This document shows, in pieces, positions 33,201 to 45,565 of a stretch of 64,000 nt of DNA. The stretch covers positions 310,001 to 374,000 of the forward strand of contig JAPDOI010000443.1 in assembly GCA_029168955.1 (NCBI GenBank). Reading direction: 5' to 3'. Under the pieces are notes generated by a model. It was not told the origin of the DNA. It worked only from the letters and a program-made list of their open reading frames with translations, and searched no databases. This stretch comes from Aplectana chamaeleonis. Lineage: Eukaryota > Nematoda > Chromadorea > Rhabditida > Cosmocercidae. Each line of letters begins with the position of its first letter. The stretch's first letter is position 1. Position numbers and translations under genes: made by a program.

Positions 33201-36200
33201 GGCATTGTTTCCACGGCATTTTAGAGGGACGGCAGTGTTTCCACGGCACCGTAGAGGGACGGCAGTGTTCCTACGGCAATGTAGAGGAGCGGCACTGTTT
33301 CCACGGAAACGTAGAGGGACGGCAGTGTTCCTACGGCAATGTAGGGGTCGGCAGTGTTTCCACGGCTACTTTGAGGGACTGTGGTGTTTCCACGGCGATG
33401 TAAAGGTACGGCAGTGTTTCCACGGCATTTCAGAGAGACGGCAGTGTTTCCACGGCAATGTAGAGGGAGGGGAGTGTTTCCACGGCAACTTAGAGGAACT
33501 GTGGTGTTTCCACGGCGATGTAGAGGTACAGCAGTTTTTCCACGGTAGTGTAGAGGTACGGCAGTGCTTCCACGGCATTTTAGAGAGACGGCAGTGTTTC
33601 CACGGCAATGTAGTGGGACGGCAGTGTTTCCATTGCAGTGTGGAGGGAGAACAGTGTTTCCACGGCAACTTAGATGGACTGTAGTGTTTCCACGGCAATG
33701 TAGAGGAAGGAGAGTGTTTCCACGGCGATGTAGAGGAACGGCACTGTTTCCGCGGCAACGTAGAGGGACGGCAGTGTTCCTACGGCAATGTAGGGGTCGG
33801 CAGTGTTTCCCACGGCATTTTGGAGAGACAGCAGTGTTTCCACGGCAATGTAGAGGAAGGGGAGTGTTTCCACGGCAACCTAGAGGGGCTGTGGTGTTTC
33901 CACGGCGTTGTAGAGGTACGGCAGTGTTTCCACGGCATTTTAAAGAGACAGCAGTGTTTCCACGGCAATGTAGAGGAAGGGGAGTGTTTCCACGGCAACT
34001 TAGAGGAACTGTGGTGTTTCCACGGCGATGTAGAGGGACGGCAGTGTTCCTACGGCAATGTAGAGGTACGGCAGTGTTTCCACGGCATTTTAGAGAGACG
34101 GCAGTGTTTCCACGGCAATGTCGTGTGACGGCAGTGTTCCCATTGCAGTGTGGAGGGAGAACAGTGTTTCCACGGCAACTTAGATGGACTGTAGTGTTTC
34201 CACGGCAATGTAGAGGAAGGGGAGTGTTTCCACGGCAACTTAGAGGGACTGTGGTGTTTCCACGGCGATGTAGAGGTACGGCAGTGTTTCCACGGTAGTG
34301 TACAGGGAGAACAGTGTTTCCACGGCAACTTAGATGGACTGTAGTGTTTCCACGGCAACATAGAGTGACGGTAGTGTTCCTACGGCAACGTAGAGGGACG
34401 GCAGTGTTCCTACGGCAATGTAGAGGTACGGCAGTGTTTCCACGGCAATGTAGAGGTAGGGAAGTGTTTTCACAGCAACTTAGAGGAACTGTGGTGTTTC
34501 CACGGCGATGTAGAGGGACGGCAGTGTTCCTACGGCAATGTAGAGGTACGGCAGTGTTTCCACGGCATTTTAGAGAGACGGCAGTGTTTCCACGGCAATG
34601 TAGAGGAGCGGCACTGTTTCCACGGCAACGTAGAGGGACGGCAGTGTTCCTACGGCAATGTAGAGGTACGGCAGCGTTTCCGCGGCAATGTAGAGGGAGG
34701 GCAGTGTTTCTACGGCAATGTAAAGTGACTGTAGTGCATTCTTGGCAAGGCAGGGAGACTGTGGTGTTTCCACGGCGATGTAGAGGAACGGCACTGTTTC
34801 CACGGCAACGTAGAGGGACGGCAGTGTTCCTACGGCAATGTAGGGGTCGGCAGTGTTTCCACGGCATTTTAGAGAGACGGCAGTGTTTCCACGGCAATGT
34901 CGTGTGACGGCAGTGTTCCCATTGCAGTGTGGAGGGAGAACAGTGTTTCCACGGCAACTTAGATGGACTGTAGTGTTTCCACGGCAATGTAGAGGAAGGG
35001 GAGTGTTTCTACGGCAATGTAAAGTGACTGTAGTGCATTCTTGGCAAGGCAGGGAGACTGTGGTGTTTCCACGGCGATGTAGAGGTACGGCAGTGTTTCC
35101 ACGGCAATGTAGAGGAGCGGCACTGTTTCCACGGCAATGTAGAGGGACGGCAGTGTTTCTACGGCAATGTAAAGGGACGGCAGTGTTTCCACGGCAACGT
35201 AGAGGGACGGCAGTGTTTCCACGGCAATGTAGAGGGTCGGCAGTGTTTCCACGGCATTTTAGAGAGACGGCAGTGTTTCCACGGCAATGTAGAGGGACGG
35301 CAGTGTTCCCACGGCAGTGTGGAGGGAGAACAGTGTTTCCACGGCAACTTAGATGGACTGTAGTGTTTCCACGGCAATGTAGAGGGACGGCAGTGTTTCC
35401 ACGGCAACTTAGAGGACTGTACGGCAGTGTTTCCACGGCAATGTAGGGGTCGGCAGTGTTTCCACGGCATTTTAGAGAGAAGGCAGTGTTTCCACAGCAT
35501 TTTAGAGAGACCGCAGTGTTTCCACGGCAATGTAGAGGGACGGCAGTGTTTCCACGGCAGTGTAGAGGGAGAACAGTGTTTCCACGGCAACTTAGATGGA
35601 CTGAAGTGTTTCCACGGCAACGTAGAGGAGCGGCACTGTTTCCACGGCAACGTAGAGGGACGGCAGTGTTCCTACGGCAATGTAGGGGTCGGCAGTGTTT
35701 CCACGGCATTTTAGAGGGACGGCAGTGTTTCCACGGCACCGTAGAGGGACGGCAGTGTTCCTACGGCAATGTAGAGGTACGGCAGCGTTTCCGCGGCAAT
35801 GTAGAGGGAGGGCAGTGTTTCTACGGCAATGTAAAGTGACTGTAGTGCATTCTTGGCAAGGCAGGGAGACTGTGGTGTTTCCACGGCGATGTAGAGGAAC
35901 GGCAGTGTTTCCACGGCAATGTACTGGGACGGCAGTGTTCCCATTGCAGTGTGGAGGGAGAACAGTGTTTCCACGGCAACTTAGATGGACTGTAGTGTTT
36001 CCACGGCAACGTAGAGGGACGGCAGTGTTCCTACGGCAATGTAGGGGTCGGCAGTGTTTCCACGGCATTTTAGAGAGACAGCAGTGTTTCCACGGCAATG
36101 TAGGGGTCTGCAGTGTTTCCACGGCATTTTAGAGAGACGGCAGTGGTTCCACGGCAATGTAGATGGACTGTAGTGTTTCCACGGCAATGTAGAGGACGGC

Positions 36201-38820
36201 AGTGTTTCCACGGCAATGTAGAGGGACGGCAGTGTTTCCACGGCAATGTAGAGGTACGGCAGTGTTTCCACGGCAATGTAGAGGAGAACAGTGTTTCCAC
36301 GGCAACTTAGAGGGACTGTGGTGTTTCCACGGCAATGTAGAGGGACGGCAGTGTTTCCACGGCAATGTAGAGGACGGCAGTGTTTCCACGGCAATTTAGA
36401 GAGACGGCAGTGTTTCCACGGCAATGTAGAGGGACGGCAGTGTTTCCACGGCAATGTAGAGGAGAACAGTGTTTCCACGGCAATTTTAGAGACTGCAGTG
36501 TTTCCACGGCAATGTAGTAGTGGGACGGCAGTGTTCCCATTGCAGTGTAGAGGGAGAACAGTGTTTCCACGGCAACTTAGATGGACTGTAGTGTTTCCAC
36601 GGCAATGTAGAGGACGGCAGTGTTTCCACGGCAACTTAGAGGGAGACTGTGGTGTTTCCACGGCGATGTACTGGGACGGCAGTGTTCCCATTGCAGTGTG
36701 GAGGGAGAACAGTGTTTCCACGGCAACTTAGATGGACTGTAGTGTTTCCACGGCAACGTAGAGGGACGGCAGTGTTTCCACGGCATTTTAGAGAGACAGC
36801 AGTGTTTTCACGGCAATGTAGAGGTAGGGAAGTGTTTTCACAGCAACTTAGAGGGACGGCAGTGTTCCTACGGCAATGTAGGGGTCGGCAGTGTTTCCAC
36901 GGCATTTTAGAGAGACAGCAGTGTTTCCACGGCAATGTACTGGGACGGCAGTGTTCCCATTGCAGTGTGGAGGGAGAACAGTATTTCCACGGCAACTTAG
37001 ATGGACTGTAGTGTTTCCACGGCAATGTAGAGGAGCGGCACTGTTTCCACGGCAACGTAGAGGGACGGCAGTGTTCCTACGGCAATGTAGGGGTCGGCAG
37101 TGTTTCCACGGCATTTTAGAGGGACGGCAGTGTCTCCACGGCACCGTAGAGGGACGGCAGTGTTCCTACGGCAATGTAGAGGTACGGCAGTGTTTCCACG
37201 GCAATGTAGGGGTCGGCAGTGTTTCCACGGCATTTTAGAGAGACGGCAGTGTTTCCACGGCAATGTCGTGTGACGGCAGTGTTCCCATTGCAGTGTGGAG
37301 GGAGAACAGTGTTTCCACGGCAACTTAGATGGACTGTAGTGTTTCCACGGCAATGTAGAGGACGGCAGTGTTTCCACGGCAACTTAGAGGAGCTGTGGTG
37401 TTTCCACGGCGATGTAGAGGTACGGCAGTGTTTCCACGGCGATGTACAGGAGAACAGTGTTTCCACGGCAACTTAGATGGACTGTAGTGTTTCCACGGCA
37501 ACGTAGAGGGACGGCAGTGTTTCCACGGCATTTTAGAGAGACAGCAGTGTTTTCACGGCAATGTACTGGGACGGCAGTGTTCCTACGGCAATGTAGAGGA
37601 GCGGCACTGTTTCCACGGCGATGTAGAGGGACGGCAGTGTTCCTACGGCAATGTAGAGGTACGGCAGTGTTTCCACGGCATTTTAGAGAGACGGCAGTGT
37701 TTCCACGGCAATGTCGTGTGACGGCAGTGTTCCCATTGCAGTGTGGAGGGAGAACAGTGTTTCCACGGCAACTTAGATGGACTGTAGTGTTTCCACGGCA
37801 ATGTAGAGGAAACAGTGTTTCCACGGCAACTTAGAGGGACTGTGGTGTTTCCACGGCAATGTAGAGGTACGGCAGTGTTTCCACGGCAATGTAGAGAGAA
37901 CAGTATTTCCACGGCAACTTAGATGGACTGTAGTGTTTCCACGGCATTTTAGAGGGACGGCACTGTTTCCACGGCAACGTAGAGTGACGGTAGTGTTCCT
38001 ACGTCAAGGTAGAGGTACTGCAGTGTTTCCACGGCAATGTAGAGGGAGGGGAAAGTTTCCACGGCAACTTAGAGGAACTGTGGTGTTTCCACGGCGATGT
38101 AGAGGGACGGCAGTGTTCCTACGGCAATGTAGAGGAGCGGCACTGTTTCCACGGCGATGTAGAGGGACGGCAGTGTTTCCATGACAATGTAGAGGGAGGG
38201 AAGTGTTTCCACGGCGATGTAGAGGTACGGCTGTTTCCACGGCAATGTATAGGGAGGGCAGTGTTTCCACGGCGACGTAGAGGGACTGTGGTATTTCCAC
38301 GGCAATGTAGAGAGAGAACAGTGTTTCCACGGCAACGTAGAGGGACGGCAGTGTTTCCACGGCAATGTAGAGGTACGGCAGTGTTTCCACGGCATTTTAG
38401 AGAGACGGCAGTGTTTCCACGGCAATGTAGAGAGACGGCAGTGTTTCCACGGCAGTGTAGAGGGAGAACAGTGTTTCCACGGCAACTTAGATGGACTGTA
38501 GTGTTTCCACGGCAATGTAGAGGACGGCAGTGTTTCCACGGCAACTTAGAGGGACTGTGGTGTTTCCACGGCGATGTAGAGGAACGGCACTGTTTCCACG
38601 GCAACGTAGAGGGACGGCAGTGTTCCTACGGCAATGTTGGGGTCGGCAGTGTTTCCACAGCATTTTAGAGAGACCGCAGTGTTTCCACGGCAATGTAGAG
38701 GGACGGCAGTGTTCCGACGGCAGTGTGGAGGGAGAACAGTGTTTCAGCGGCAACTTAGATGGACTGTAGTGTTTCCACGGCAATGTAGAGGAGCGGCACT
38801 GTTTCCACGGCAATGTAGAG

Positions 38821-39266
38821 GAGCGGCACTGTTTCCACGGCAACGTAGAGGGACGGCAGTGTTCCTACGGCAATGTAGGGGTCGGCAGTGTTTCCACGGC
38901 ATTTTAGAGGGACGGCAGTGTCTCCACGGCACCGTAGAGGGACGGCAGTGTTCCTACGGCAATGTAGAGGTACGGCAGTGTTTCCACGGCATTTTAGAGA
39001 GACAGCAGTGTTTCCACGGCAATGTAGTGGGACGGCAGTGTTCCCATTGCAGTGTGGAGGGAGAACAGTGTTTCCACGGCAACTTAGATGGACTGTAGTG
39101 TTTCCACGGCAATGTAGAGGAAGGGGAGTGTTTCCACGGCAACTTAGAGGAACTGTGGTGTTTCCACGGCGTTGTAGAGGTACGGCAGTGTTTCCACGGT
39201 AGTGTACAGGGAGAACAGTGTTTCCACGGCAACTTAGATGGACTGTAGTGTTTCCACGGCAACGTA
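38821..39266 (+). repeat. Block duplicated at 42969-43414
   Basis: The run of units from 38821 recurs at 42969 with a constant offset of 4,148 bp, including a rare GTGTCTCCACGGCACCG unit and the GGCGTTGTAGAGG unit. The copies are nearly identical over about 445 bp. Confidence 0.8.
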
Positions 39267-42200
39267 GAGTGACGGTAGTGTTCCTACGGCAACGTAGAGG
39301 GACGGCAGTGTTCCTACGGCAATGTAGAGGTACGGCAGTGTTTCCACGGCAATATAGAGGTAGGGAAGTGTTTTCACAGCAACTTAGAGGAACTGTGGTG
39401 TTTCCACGGCGATGTAGAGGGACGGCAGTGTTCCTACGGCAATGTAGAGGGACGGCAGTGTTCCTACGGCAATGTAGAGGTACGGCAGTGTTTCCACGGC
39501 AATATAGAGGAGCGGCACTGTTTCCACGGCAATGTAGAGGGACGGCAGTGTTTCCACGGCAACGTAGAGGGACTGTGGTGTTTCCACGGCAATGTAGAGG
39601 ACGGCAGTGTTTCCACGGCAACGTAGATGGACTGAAGTGTTTCCACGGCAACGTAGGTACGGCAGTGTTTCCACGGCAATGTAGGGGTCGGCAGTGTTTC
39701 CACGGCATTTTAGAGAGACGGCAGTGTTTCCACGGCAATGTAGTTGGACGGCAGTGTTTCCACGGCTGTGTAGAGGGAGAACAGTGTTTCCACGGCAACT
39801 TAGATGGACTGTAGTGTTTCCACGGCAATGTAGAGGAAGGGGAGTGTTTCCACGGCAACGTAGAGGGACGGCAGTGTTTCCACGGCGATGTAGAGGAACG
39901 GCACTGTTTCCACAGCAACATAGAGGGAGGGGAGTGTTTCCACGGCAACTTAGAGGAACTGTGGTGTTTCCACGGCGATGTGGAGAGACGGCAGTGTTTC
40001 CACGGCAATGTAGAGGAAGAACAGTGTTTCTACGGCAATGTAGAGGTCGGCAGTGTTTCCACGGCAATGTAGAGGGACGGCAGTGTTTCCACGGCAATGT
40101 AGAGGGACGGCAGTGTTTCCACGGCAATGTAGAGGACGGAACAGTGTTTCCACGGCAACTTAGAGAGACTGCAGTGTTTCCACGGCAATGTAGAGGACGG
40201 CAGTGTTTCCACGGCAACGTAGAGGGACGGCAGTGTTCCTACGGCAATGTAGAGGTACGGCAGTGTTTCCACGGCAATGTAGAGGGCTGTGTTTCCACGG
40301 CAACTTAGATGGACTGTAGTGTTTCCACGGCAATGTAGAGGAGCGGCAGTGTTTCCACGGCATCTTAGAGGGACGGCAGTGTTCCTACGGCAATGTAGAG
40401 GTACGGCAGTGTTTCCACGGCAATGTAGGGGTCGGCAGTGTTCCTACGGCAATGTAGAGGTACGGCAGTGTTTCCACGGCAATATAGAGGTAGGGAAGTG
40501 TTTTCACAGCAACTTAGAGGAACTGTGGTGTTTCCACGGCGATGTAGAGGGACGGCAGTGTTCCTACGGCAATGTAGAGGGACGGCAGTGTTCCTACGGC
40601 AATGTAGAGGTACGGCACTGTTTCCACGGTAGTGTACAGTGAGAACAGTGTTTCCACGGCAACGTAGATGGACTGAAGTGTTTCCACGGCAACGTAGAGG
40701 GACGGTAGTGTTTCCACGGCAATGTAGTGGGACGGCAGTGTTTCCGCGGCAGTGTAGAGGGAGAACAGTATTTCCACGGCAACTTAGATGGACTGTGGTG
40801 TTTCCACGGCGATGTAGAGGAACGGCACTGTTTCCACGGCAACGTAGATTGACGGCAGTGTTTCCACGGCAATGTAGGGTCGGCAGTGTTCCCACGGCAG
40901 TGTAGAGGGAGAACAGTGTTTCCACGGCAACTTAGAGGGAATTCAGTGTTTCCACGGCATTGTAGAGGGATGGCAGTGTTTCCACGGCAACGTAGAGGGA
41001 CTGTGGGGTTTCCACGGTGATGGAGAGGGACGGCAGTGTGTCCACGGCAACGTAGAGGACGGCAGTGTTTCCACGGCAATGTAGAGGGACGGCAGTGTTT
41101 CCACGGCAATGTAGAGGAACGGCAGTGTTTCCACGGCAATGTAGAGGGACGGCAGTGTTTCCACGGCAATGTAGAGGACGGCAGTGTTTCCACGGCAACG
41201 TAGAGGGACGGCAGTGTTTCTACGGCAATGTAGAGGTACGGCAGTGTTTCCACGGCATTTTAGAGAGACGGCAGTGTTTCCACGGCAATGTAGAGGACGG
41301 CAGTGTTCCCACGGCAGTGTAGAGGGAGAACAGTGTTTCCACGGCAACTTAGATGGAGTGTAGTGTTTCCACGGCAACGTAGAGGGACGGCAGTGTTTCC
41401 ACGGCAATGTAGAGGACGGCAGTGTTTCCACGGCAATGTAGAGGGAGGAAGTGTTTCCACGGCAACTTAGAGGAACTGTGGTGTTTCCACGGCAACGTAG
41501 AGGGACGGCAGTGTTCCTACGGCAATGTAGAGGTACGGCAGTGTTTCAACGGCAACTTAGAGGAACTGTGGTGTTTCCACGGCAATGTAGAGGAGCGGCA
41601 CTGTTTCCACGGAAACGTAGAGGGACGGCAGTGTTCCTACGGCAATGTAGGGGTCGGCAGTGTTTCCCACGGCATTTTGGAGAGACGGCAGTGTTTCCAC
41701 GGCAATGTAGTGGGACGGCAGTGTTTCCGCGGCAGTGTAGAGGGAGAACAGTATTTCCACGGCAACTTAGATGGACTGTAGTGTTTCCACGGCAACGTAG
41801 AGTGACGGTAGTGTTTCCACGGTAGTGTACAGTGAGAACAGTGTTTCCACGGCAACGTAGATGGACTGAAGTGTTTCCACGGCAACGTAGAGGGACGGCA
41901 GTGTTACTACGGCAATGTAGAGGTACGGCAGTGTTTCCACGGCAATATAGAGGTTGGGAAGTGTTTTCACAGCAACTTAGAGGGACTGTGGTGTTTTCAC
42001 GGCGATGTAGAGGGACGGCAGTGTTCCTACGGCAATGTAGGGGTCGGCAGTGTTTCCCACGGCATTTTGGAGAGACGGCAGTGTTTCCACGGCAATGTAG
42101 TGAAACGGCAGTGTTTCCGCGGCAGTGTAGAGGGAGAACAGTGTTTCCACGGCAACTTAGATGGACTGTAGTGTTTCCACGGCAACGTAGAGTGACGGTA

Positions 42201-45200
42201 GTGTTTCCACGGTAGTGTACAGTGAGAACAGTTTTTCCACGGCAACGTAGATGGACTGAAGTGTTTCCACGGCAACGTAGAGGGACGGGAGTGTTCCTAC
42301 GGCAATATAGGGGTCGACAGTGTTTCCACGGCATTTTAGAGGGACGGCAGTGTTCCTACGGCAATGTAGAGGTACGGCAGTGTTTCCACGGCAATGTAGA
42401 GGAGAACAGTGTTTCCACGGCAACTTAGATGGACTGTAGTGTTTCCACGGCATTTTAGAGGGACGGCAGTGTTTCCACGGCACCGTAGAGGGACGGCAGT
42501 GTTCCTACGGCAATGTAGAGGTACGGCAGCGTTTCCGCGGCAATGCAGAGGGAGGGCAGTGTTCCTACGGCAATGTAGGGGTCGGCAGTGTTTCCACGGC
42601 GATGTAGAGGAACGGCACTGTTTCCACGGCAACGTAGAGGGACGGCAGTGTTCCTACGGCAATGTTGGGGTCGGCAGTGTTTCCACGGCATTTTAGAGAG
42701 ACAGCAGTGTTTCCACGGCAATGTAGTGGGACGGCAGTGTTCCCATTGCAGTGTGGAGGGAGAACAGTGTTTCCACGGCAACTTAGATGGACTGTAGTGT
42801 TTCCACGGCAATGTAGAGGAAGGGGAGTGTTTCCACGGCAACTTAGAGGAACTGTGGTGTTTCCACGGCGTTGTAGAGGTACGGCAGTGTTTCCACGGTA
42901 GTGTACAGGGAGAACAGTGTTTCCACGGCAACTTAGATGGACTGTAGTGTTTCCACGGCAATGTAGAGGAGCGGCACTGTTTCCACGGCAACGTAGAGGG
43001 ACGGCAGTGTTCCTACGGCGATGTAGGGGTCGGCAGTGTTTCCACGGCATTTTAGAGGGACGGCAGTGTCTCCACGGCACCGTAGAGGGACGGCAGTGTT
43101 CCTACGGCAATGTAGAGGTACGGCAGTGTTTCCACGGCATTTTAGAGAGACAGCAGTGTTTCCACGGCAATGTAGTGGGACGGCAGTGTTCCCATTGCAG
43201 TGTGGAGGGAGAACAGTGTTTCCACGGCAACTTAGATGGACTGTAGTGTTTCCACGGCAATGTAGAGGAAGGGGAGTGTTTCCACGGCAACTTAGAGGAA
43301 CTGTGGTGTTTCCACGGCGTTGTAGAGGTACGGCAGTGTTTCCACGGTAGTGTACAGGGAGAACAGTGTTTCCACGGCAACTTAGATGGACTGTAGTGTT
43401 TCCACGGCAACGTAGAGGGACGGCAGTGTTTCCACGGCAATGTAGAGGGACGGCAGTGTTCCTACGGCAATGTAGAGGTACGGCAGTGTTTCCACGGCAA
43501 TATAGAGGTAGGGAAGTGTTTTCACAGCAACTTAGAGGAACTGTGGTGTTTCCACGGCAATGTAGAGGAGCGGCACTGTTTCCACGGAAACGTAGAGGGA
43601 CGGCAGTGTTCCTACAACAATGTAGGGGTCGGCAGTGTTTCCCACGGCATTTTGGAGAGACGACAGTGTTTCCGCGGCAGTGTAGAGGGAGAACAGTGTT
43701 TCCACGGCAATTTAGATGGACTGTAGTGTTTCCACGGGAACTTAGAGGGACTGTGGTGTTTCCACGGCGATGTAGAGGTACGGCAGTGTTTCCACGGCAA
43801 TGCAGAGGTACGGCAGTGTTTCCACGGCAATGTAGGGGTCGGCAGTGTTTCTACGGCAATGTAGGGGTCTGCAGTGTTTCCACGGCATTTTAGAGAGACG
43901 GCAGTGTTTCCACGGCTGTGTAGAGGGAGAACAGTGTTTCCACGGCAACTTAGATGGACTGTAGTGTTTCCACGGCAATGTAGAGGAGCGGCACTGTTTC
44001 CACGGCAATGTAGTGGGACGGCGGTGTTTCCACGGTAGTGTACAGGGAGAACAGTGTTTCCACGGCAACTTAGATGGACTGTAGTGTTTCCACGGCAACG
44101 TAGAGGGACGGCAGTGTTCCTACGGCAATGTAGAGGTACGGCAGTGTTTCCACGGCATTTTAGAGAGACAGCAGTGTTTCCACGGCAATGTAGTGGGACG
44201 GCAGTGTTTCCACGGCAATGTAGGGGTCGGCAGTGTTTCCACGGCGATGTAGAGGAACGGCACTGTTTCCATGGCAACGAAGAGGGACGGCAGTGTTCCT
44301 ACGGCAATGTAGAGGTACGGCAGTGTTTCCACGGCAATATAGAGGAACGGCAGTGTTCCTACGGCAATGTAGAGGAGCGGCACTGTTTCCACGGCGATGT
44401 AGAGGGACGGCAGTGTTCCTACGGCAATGTAGAGAGACGGCAGTGTTTCCACGGCAATGTCGTGTGACGGCAGTGTTCCCATTGCAGTGTGGAGGGAGAA
44501 CAGTGTTTCCACGGCAACTTAGATGGACTGTAGTGTTTCCACGGCATTTTAGAGTGACGGCAGTCTTTCCACAGCAACTTAGAGGAACTGTGGTGTTTCC
44601 ACGGCAATGTAGATGTACGGCAGTGTTTCCACGGCAATGTTGAAGGAGAACAGTGTTTTACGGCAACTTAGATGGACTGTAATGTTTCCACGGTGATGTA
44701 GAGGAGCGGCACTGTTTCCACGGCAACGTAGAGGGACGGCAGTGTTCCTACGGCAATGTAGGGGTCGGCAGTGTTTCCACGGCATTTTAGAGGGACGGCA
44801 GTGTCTCCACGGCACCGTAGAGGAACTGTGGTGTTTCCACGGCGATGTAGAGGGACGGCAGTGTTCCTACGGCAATGTAGAGGTACGGCAGTGTTCCTAC
44901 GGCAACGTAGAGGTACGGCAGTGTTTCCGCGGCAATGTAGAGGGAGGGCAGTGTTTCTACGGCAACTTAGATGGACTGAAGTGTTTCCACGGCAATGTAG
45001 GGGTACGGCAGTGTTTCCACGGCAATGTAGAGGGAGGGGAAAGTTTCCACGGCAACTTAGAGGAACTGTGGTGTTTCCACGGCGATGTAGAGGTACGGCA
45101 GTTTTTCCACGGTAGTGTACAGGTAGAACAGTGTTTCCACGGCAACTTAGAGGAACTGTGGTGTTTCCACGGCGATGTAGAGGGACGGCAGTGTTCCTAC

Positions 45201-45535
45201 GGCAATGTAGAGGGACGGCAGTGTTCCTACGGCAATGTAGAGGTACGGCAGTGTTTCCACGGCAATATAGAGGTAGGGAAGTGTTTTCACAGCAACTTAG
45301 AGGAACTGTGGTGTTTCCACGGCAATGTAGAGGTCGGCAGTGTTTCCACGGCATTTTAGAGAGACGGCAGTGTTCCTACGGCAATGTAGAGGGACGGCAG
45401 TGTTTCCGCGGCAATGTAGAGAAGCGGCACTGTTTCCACGGCAATGTAGAGGGACGGCAGTGTTCCTACGGCATTGTAGAGGTACGGCAGTGTTTTCACG
45501 GCAATGTAGAGGAACTGTGGTGTTTCCACGGCGAT

Positions 45536-45565
45536 GTAGAGGGACGGCAGGGAGCGGCACTGTTT
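45536..45565 (+). repeat. Broken satellite unit
   Basis: The sequence GGGACGGCAGGGAGCGGCAC joins two units with loss of most of a unit, including the TGTTTCCACGGC core. Similar truncated joins occur near 50725-50765 and 51826-51855. They mark deletion or unequal-exchange points inside the array. Confidence 0.7.

Larger units (their letters stand above)
11534..35874 (+). repeat. Zone carrying the GTGCATTCTTGG variant unit
   Basis: A diverged 30-bp unit, GTGCATTCTTGGCAACGCAG or with CATTTTTGG, replaces the GTGTTTCCACGGCAA core. It always follows GTAAAGTGACTGTA. I see it first at 11534 and last at 35845, repeatedly in between (for example 17803, 20736, 23234, 28668, 34735), and not before 11.5 kb or between 35.9 and 52.4 kb. 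It marks a subfamily domain inside block A. Confidence 0.8.
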
